Both the position numbers and the translations under genes were made by a program. A DNA stretch of 64,000 nucleotides. It comes from Thermococcus henrietii. Lineage in GTDB: Archaea > Methanobacteriota_B > Thermococci > Thermococcales > Thermococcaceae. Positions within the stretch are counted from its first letter, which is position 1. The number at the start of each line of letters is the position of its first letter. The DNA lies in NCBI RefSeq assembly GCF_900198835.1, contig NZ_LT900021.1, positions 1,302,001 to 1,366,000 on the forward strand, read 5' to 3'. This document shows positions 61,972 to 64,000 of the stretch, piece by piece. The notes below the pieces were generated by a model. The model was not told where the DNA came from. It worked only from the letters and a program-made list of their open reading frames with translations, and searched no databases.

Positions 61972-62141
61972 GTTTCAGAACTAGCGTAGCTTTGGAAACC
62001 AGGTCTTTCTTTATCTCTTCGAGGTTTTCCTTTAGGTTTCAGAACTAGCGTAGCTTTGGAAACCTTTATTACCGTTTCTATCATACAGCAACACCTCCAA
62101 ATAGTTTTTCACAGTTTCAGAACTAGCGTAGCTTTGGAAAC
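61972..62141 (+). CRISPR. CRISPR mini-array: three identical 28-base repeats, two spacers
   Basis: Repeats at 61972-61999, 62036-62063 and 62114-62141 are identical: they begin GTTTCAGAAC, continue TAGCGTAGCT and end TTGGAAAC, with the GTTTC...GAAAC ends typical of Thermococcales arrays. Spacer 1 is 36 bases (62000-62035). Spacer 2 is 50 bases (62064-62113), longer than usual. The last 8 bases (TTGGAAAC) would be the crRNA 5' handle, and TTGGAAAC is repeated just after the third repeat. No cas gene lies in the window, so the array would depend on Cas proteins encoded elsewhere. Confidence 0.9.
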
Positions 62142-62194
62142 TTGGAAACACGGTGGGATGGCAGGGATTTAAGAAAAAGCCGGGACTTAGGTCG

Positions 62195-62485
62195 TTACCG
62201 AAGGTTCTGCATCGCCGGCTTCCTGAAGAGCTCGTCGAGCTCCGCCCGCTTGGCCCTGATTTCCTCGTATAAGTCCACAACCTCACCTTTCCCTGGGTAC
62301 TTCATCTTCAACGTCATCAGGAGTCCCTCCAGGAAGCTCAGAATCGAGAGCTTTATGTAGTCCTCGCCCTTCTTGGTCTCAAGCCCCTCGTTTAAAGCTA
62401 TGAACGAGTCCAGCCTCGCTATTAAAGCCTCTTCACCGAGTTCCTTCAAAAGCGCCCGAACCTTTTCGGCCTCTTCGACCTTCAT
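62195..62485 (-). CDS. Small helical protein, 96 residues, coupled to tatD
   Basis: MKVEEAEKVRALLKELGEEA and onward, a charged helical protein with LSFLEGLLMTLKMKYPGKG in the middle. The ATG overlaps the tatD stop (ATGA), so it is translated with it. The family is not recognised. It is immediately downstream of the CRISPR on the opposite strand and converges with it. Confidence 0.65.
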   Translation of the reverse strand: MKVEEAEKVRALLKELGEEALIARLDSFIALNEGLETKKGEDYIKLSILSFLEGLLMTLKMKYPGKGEVVDLYEEIRAKRAELDELFRKPAMQNLR

Positions 62486-63246
62486 ACTTTCACCCCCAGA
62501 GCAAAGAACTCGATGGCCTTTTTCTCGGTTTCCCTCTCGACATCTTCAAACTCCAGCCCCTGAAGCTTGGCTATCCACTCAACCGCAACGCGAACGTTGC
62601 ACGGGACGTTGCGCTGTCCCTTGAAGGGGCTCATGTATGGACTGTCTGTCTCGGCTAAAAGGTAATCCACGTCTATAGCCTCGGCAACGGCCCTCACCTC
62701 GGGGATGAAGACTATCCCTGTGTTTATCCCTATGACGTGGCCGTTCTCGACTATCTCTTTAGCAAGCTCGACGCTCCCGGCGTAGGAGTGGAAGTAAGCC
62801 CTAACGCCCGCCCTTTGAACCAGTTCGTACGCCTCTCCCTCGGCCTCCCTCGCGTGTATCACGACCGGAAGGTCGAGCTCAACGGCCAGCTCGAGGAAGT
62901 GCCTGAAGATTTCGCGCTGGTTTTCCCTCTGCCTTTCGTTCTCGGCGTAGTGGTAGTCGAGGCCTATCTCCCCGATGGCGACTATCTCTTTCGAGTGCTC
63001 CCTGATGAAGTCCTCGACCTTCCTCACCTTCTCCCAGTTGCCCCTCCTGGCCTCGTTGGGGTGGTAGCCGAGGGTCGGGAAGATGAAGCCGAAGTATGGC
63101 CTGAGCAGTTCCCAGCTCTTCCAGACGTGGGCCTTCCGGTACTCGGTTATTGAGTCTACCACTGCCCTGAGCTCTTTCCGGCACTCTTCGATAACCTTCG
63201 GAGCGTCCTTTTTGTAGAACTCGAAGTGGGCGTGTGCGTCAATCAT
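62482..63246 (-). CDS. TatD-family metal-dependent hydrolase
   Basis: A 254-residue TIM-barrel hydrolase. MIDAHAHFEFYKK at the start gives the HxH metal site; VAIGEIGLDYHYAENERQRENQ near 92 has the bridging glutamate; VVIHAREAEGEAYELVQ near 130 and YFHSYAGSVELAKE near 155 give the histidines; and LLAETDSPYMSPFKGQRN near 205 the aspartate. Family members are DNases or phosphatases. The ATG at 63246 faces the ferritin-like gene. Confidence 0.9.
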   Translation of the reverse strand: MIDAHAHFEFYKKDAPKVIEECRKELRAVVDSITEYRKAHVWKSWELLRPYFGFIFPTLGYHPNEARRGNWEKVRKVEDFIREHSKEIVAIGEIGLDYHYAENERQRENQREIFRHFLELAVELDLPVVIHAREAEGEAYELVQRAGVRAYFHSYAGSVELAKEIVENGHVIGINTGIVFIPEVRAVAEAIDVDYLLAETDSPYMSPFKGQRNVPCNVRVAVEWIAKLQGLEFEDVERETEKKAIEFFALGVKV

Positions 63247-63314
63247 GCTCCCTCGTTAAGTCGGGAACAGAAAAGCTTTTCCCTGGTGTGTCCAAGTAAC
63301 TTTGGGCGTTGGTC

Positions 63315-64000
63315 ATGGAGCGGGACCCGAGTGAGGTAATGAAGGAAATCGTGAATCGTCTGAAAAATCTTTCAGCTAAAGAGTTGCTGAGCTACGCGAT
63401 TTTCAATGAGAGGGATGAGGTTGAGTACTACGCCGAACTCGCAAAGAGGGCCAAGCGCAGGAGTGTGAAGGTCCTCTTCAGGAAAATGAGCGAGGAGAGC
63501 AAGGTTCATGAGAACATGCTTCGCGAGCTCTTCAAAAAGCTCTTCCCCGGTGAGGAGCCTGTGAAGGTTGACGCCCCTCCGGTGGAGGTCTACCCGTTCT
63601 ACCCCGAGTTCGAGAGCGCCGAGGATTACGTCTCCGCCCTGCGCTACTGTATGGAGAGCGAGCTCTTCGCAAAGCAGACCTACGAGCTCCTTGCGAGCGT
63701 TGCCCGGGACGAGGAGGTCAGGAAGCTTGCACTCGACCTCGCGGCTATGGAGCAGGGGCATTACGAGGAGATAAAGCGGGTCTACGACCTTATGGAGGCC
63801 TTTGAGCGGAGGCACAGTTCTCCCTGGGAGCTCGACTCCGGAGCTTACCTGCTCACGGACGACGTCAAGGCGAGGTACTTCCTCCTCGACTTTCTCGACG
63901 AGCCGAAGGAGCTCCTTGCCCTCGTCCGCGAGAATCCCCACAGGTTCAGGGAGTTCATAGAGGGCTCCGGAAGGGTGTTCTGGATTACAAAGACGGACGT
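63315..64000 (+). CDS. Ferritin-like protein with a C-terminal DUF835-like segment (truncated by window end)
   Basis: The first 228 residues are visible. Residues 1-160 are a rubrerythrin-type four-helix bundle with metal-ligand motifs FNERDEVEYYAELAKR near 30, EESKVHENMLREL near 60, CMESELFAKQTYELLA near 115 and AMEQGHYEEIKRVY near 143. After a linker, SGAYLLTDDVKARYFLLDFL and GSGRVFWITKTD match the opening of a DUF835 domain. This would be an iron- or peroxide-sensing fusion. It is a paralogue of the 3975-4562 gene, which lacks the extra domain. Confidence 0.65.
   Translation, partial: MERDPSEVMKEIVNRLKNLSAKELLSYAIFNERDEVEYYAELAKRAKRRSVKVLFRKMSEESKVHENMLRELFKKLFPGEEPVKVDAPPVEVYPFYPEFESAEDYVSALRYCMESELFAKQTYELLASVARDEEVRKLALDLAAMEQGHYEEIKRVYDLMEAFERRHSSPWELDSGAYLLTDDVKARYFLLDFLDEPKELLALVRENPHRFREFIEGSGRVFWITKTD

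Overview
This window comes from a hyperthermophilic archaeon of the order Thermococcales, most likely the genus Thermococcus. The evidence is archaeal: Trm10, TFS, PCNA, GINS51 and a HerA-NurA-Mre11-Rad50 operon; TATA-box promoters, several leaderless starts and GGTG-type ribosome sites; C/D and H/ACA guide RNAs; archaeal cobinamide salvage genes; and a Thermococcus-type glyoxylate reductase. Most of the sequence is GC-rich and densely coding. A few islands are visibly richer in A+T: about 16.38-18.6 kb, 35.1-36.7 kb and 61.3-62.1 kb.

Layout. 0-5 kb: the end of a DUF763 gene, a DUF2079 membrane protein, a decayed small operon with a second relic of the same gene, a candidate structured RNA, tRNA-Glu, trm10 and a ferritin-like gene. 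5.1-11.7 kb: six minus-strand genes with the layout of a Hyf/Ech-type membrane hydrogenase, but the large subunit has lost every NiFe ligand, so this is an energy-converting hydrogenase-related (Ehr) complex. 11.8-16.1 kb: two small coiled-coil genes, valS and an MFS transporter. 16.2-18.6 kb: an A+T-rich insertion with a secreted protein ending in an EndoU-like toxin domain, a likely immunity gene and a frameshifted second partner. 18.6-26.2 kb: a methyltransferase and a cobinamide salvage set (cobD-like, cbiB, cobZ, cobS), mixed with a zinc-peptidase-like gene, a uracil-DNA glycosylase-like gene, an ATP-pyrophosphatase and a vapBC pair.

27-34.2 kb: a TrmA/RumA-type RNA methyltransferase split by an in-frame TAG, glyA, a candidate small RNA, and an information-processing run (tfs, a 53-residue gene, pcn, gins51) followed by a molybdopterin oxidoreductase. 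34.4-40.8 kb: peroxiredoxin, a two-gene OLD-type ATPase plus TOPRIM-like pair that looks like a defence module, a GNAT acetyltransferase, an HTH regulator and an HD phosphohydrolase. 39.5-43.7 kb: two divergent PaaK-like genes, a DUF835 membrane protein and a three-hairpin H/ACA guide RNA. 43.7-51.8 kb: moeA, a vapC relic, moaB, a membrane gene cut at an IS200/IS605-like end, PAP2, ASCH, HAD, DUF3783, Sir2, an amino acid permease and gyaR.

51.8-64 kb: a textbook C/D box sRNA, DUF72, the nurA-rad50-mre11-herA end-resection operon, a second C/D box sRNA, a DHPS-like protein, an A+T-rich stretch with an interrupted ORF and a three-repeat CRISPR without cas genes, tatD, and the start of a second ferritin-like gene.

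The best candidates for undescribed biology are the ligand-less Ehr complex, the toxin/immunity island, the OLD/TOPRIM pair and the two uncharacterised structured RNAs. Homology calls were made by recognising motifs by eye; no database search was possible.
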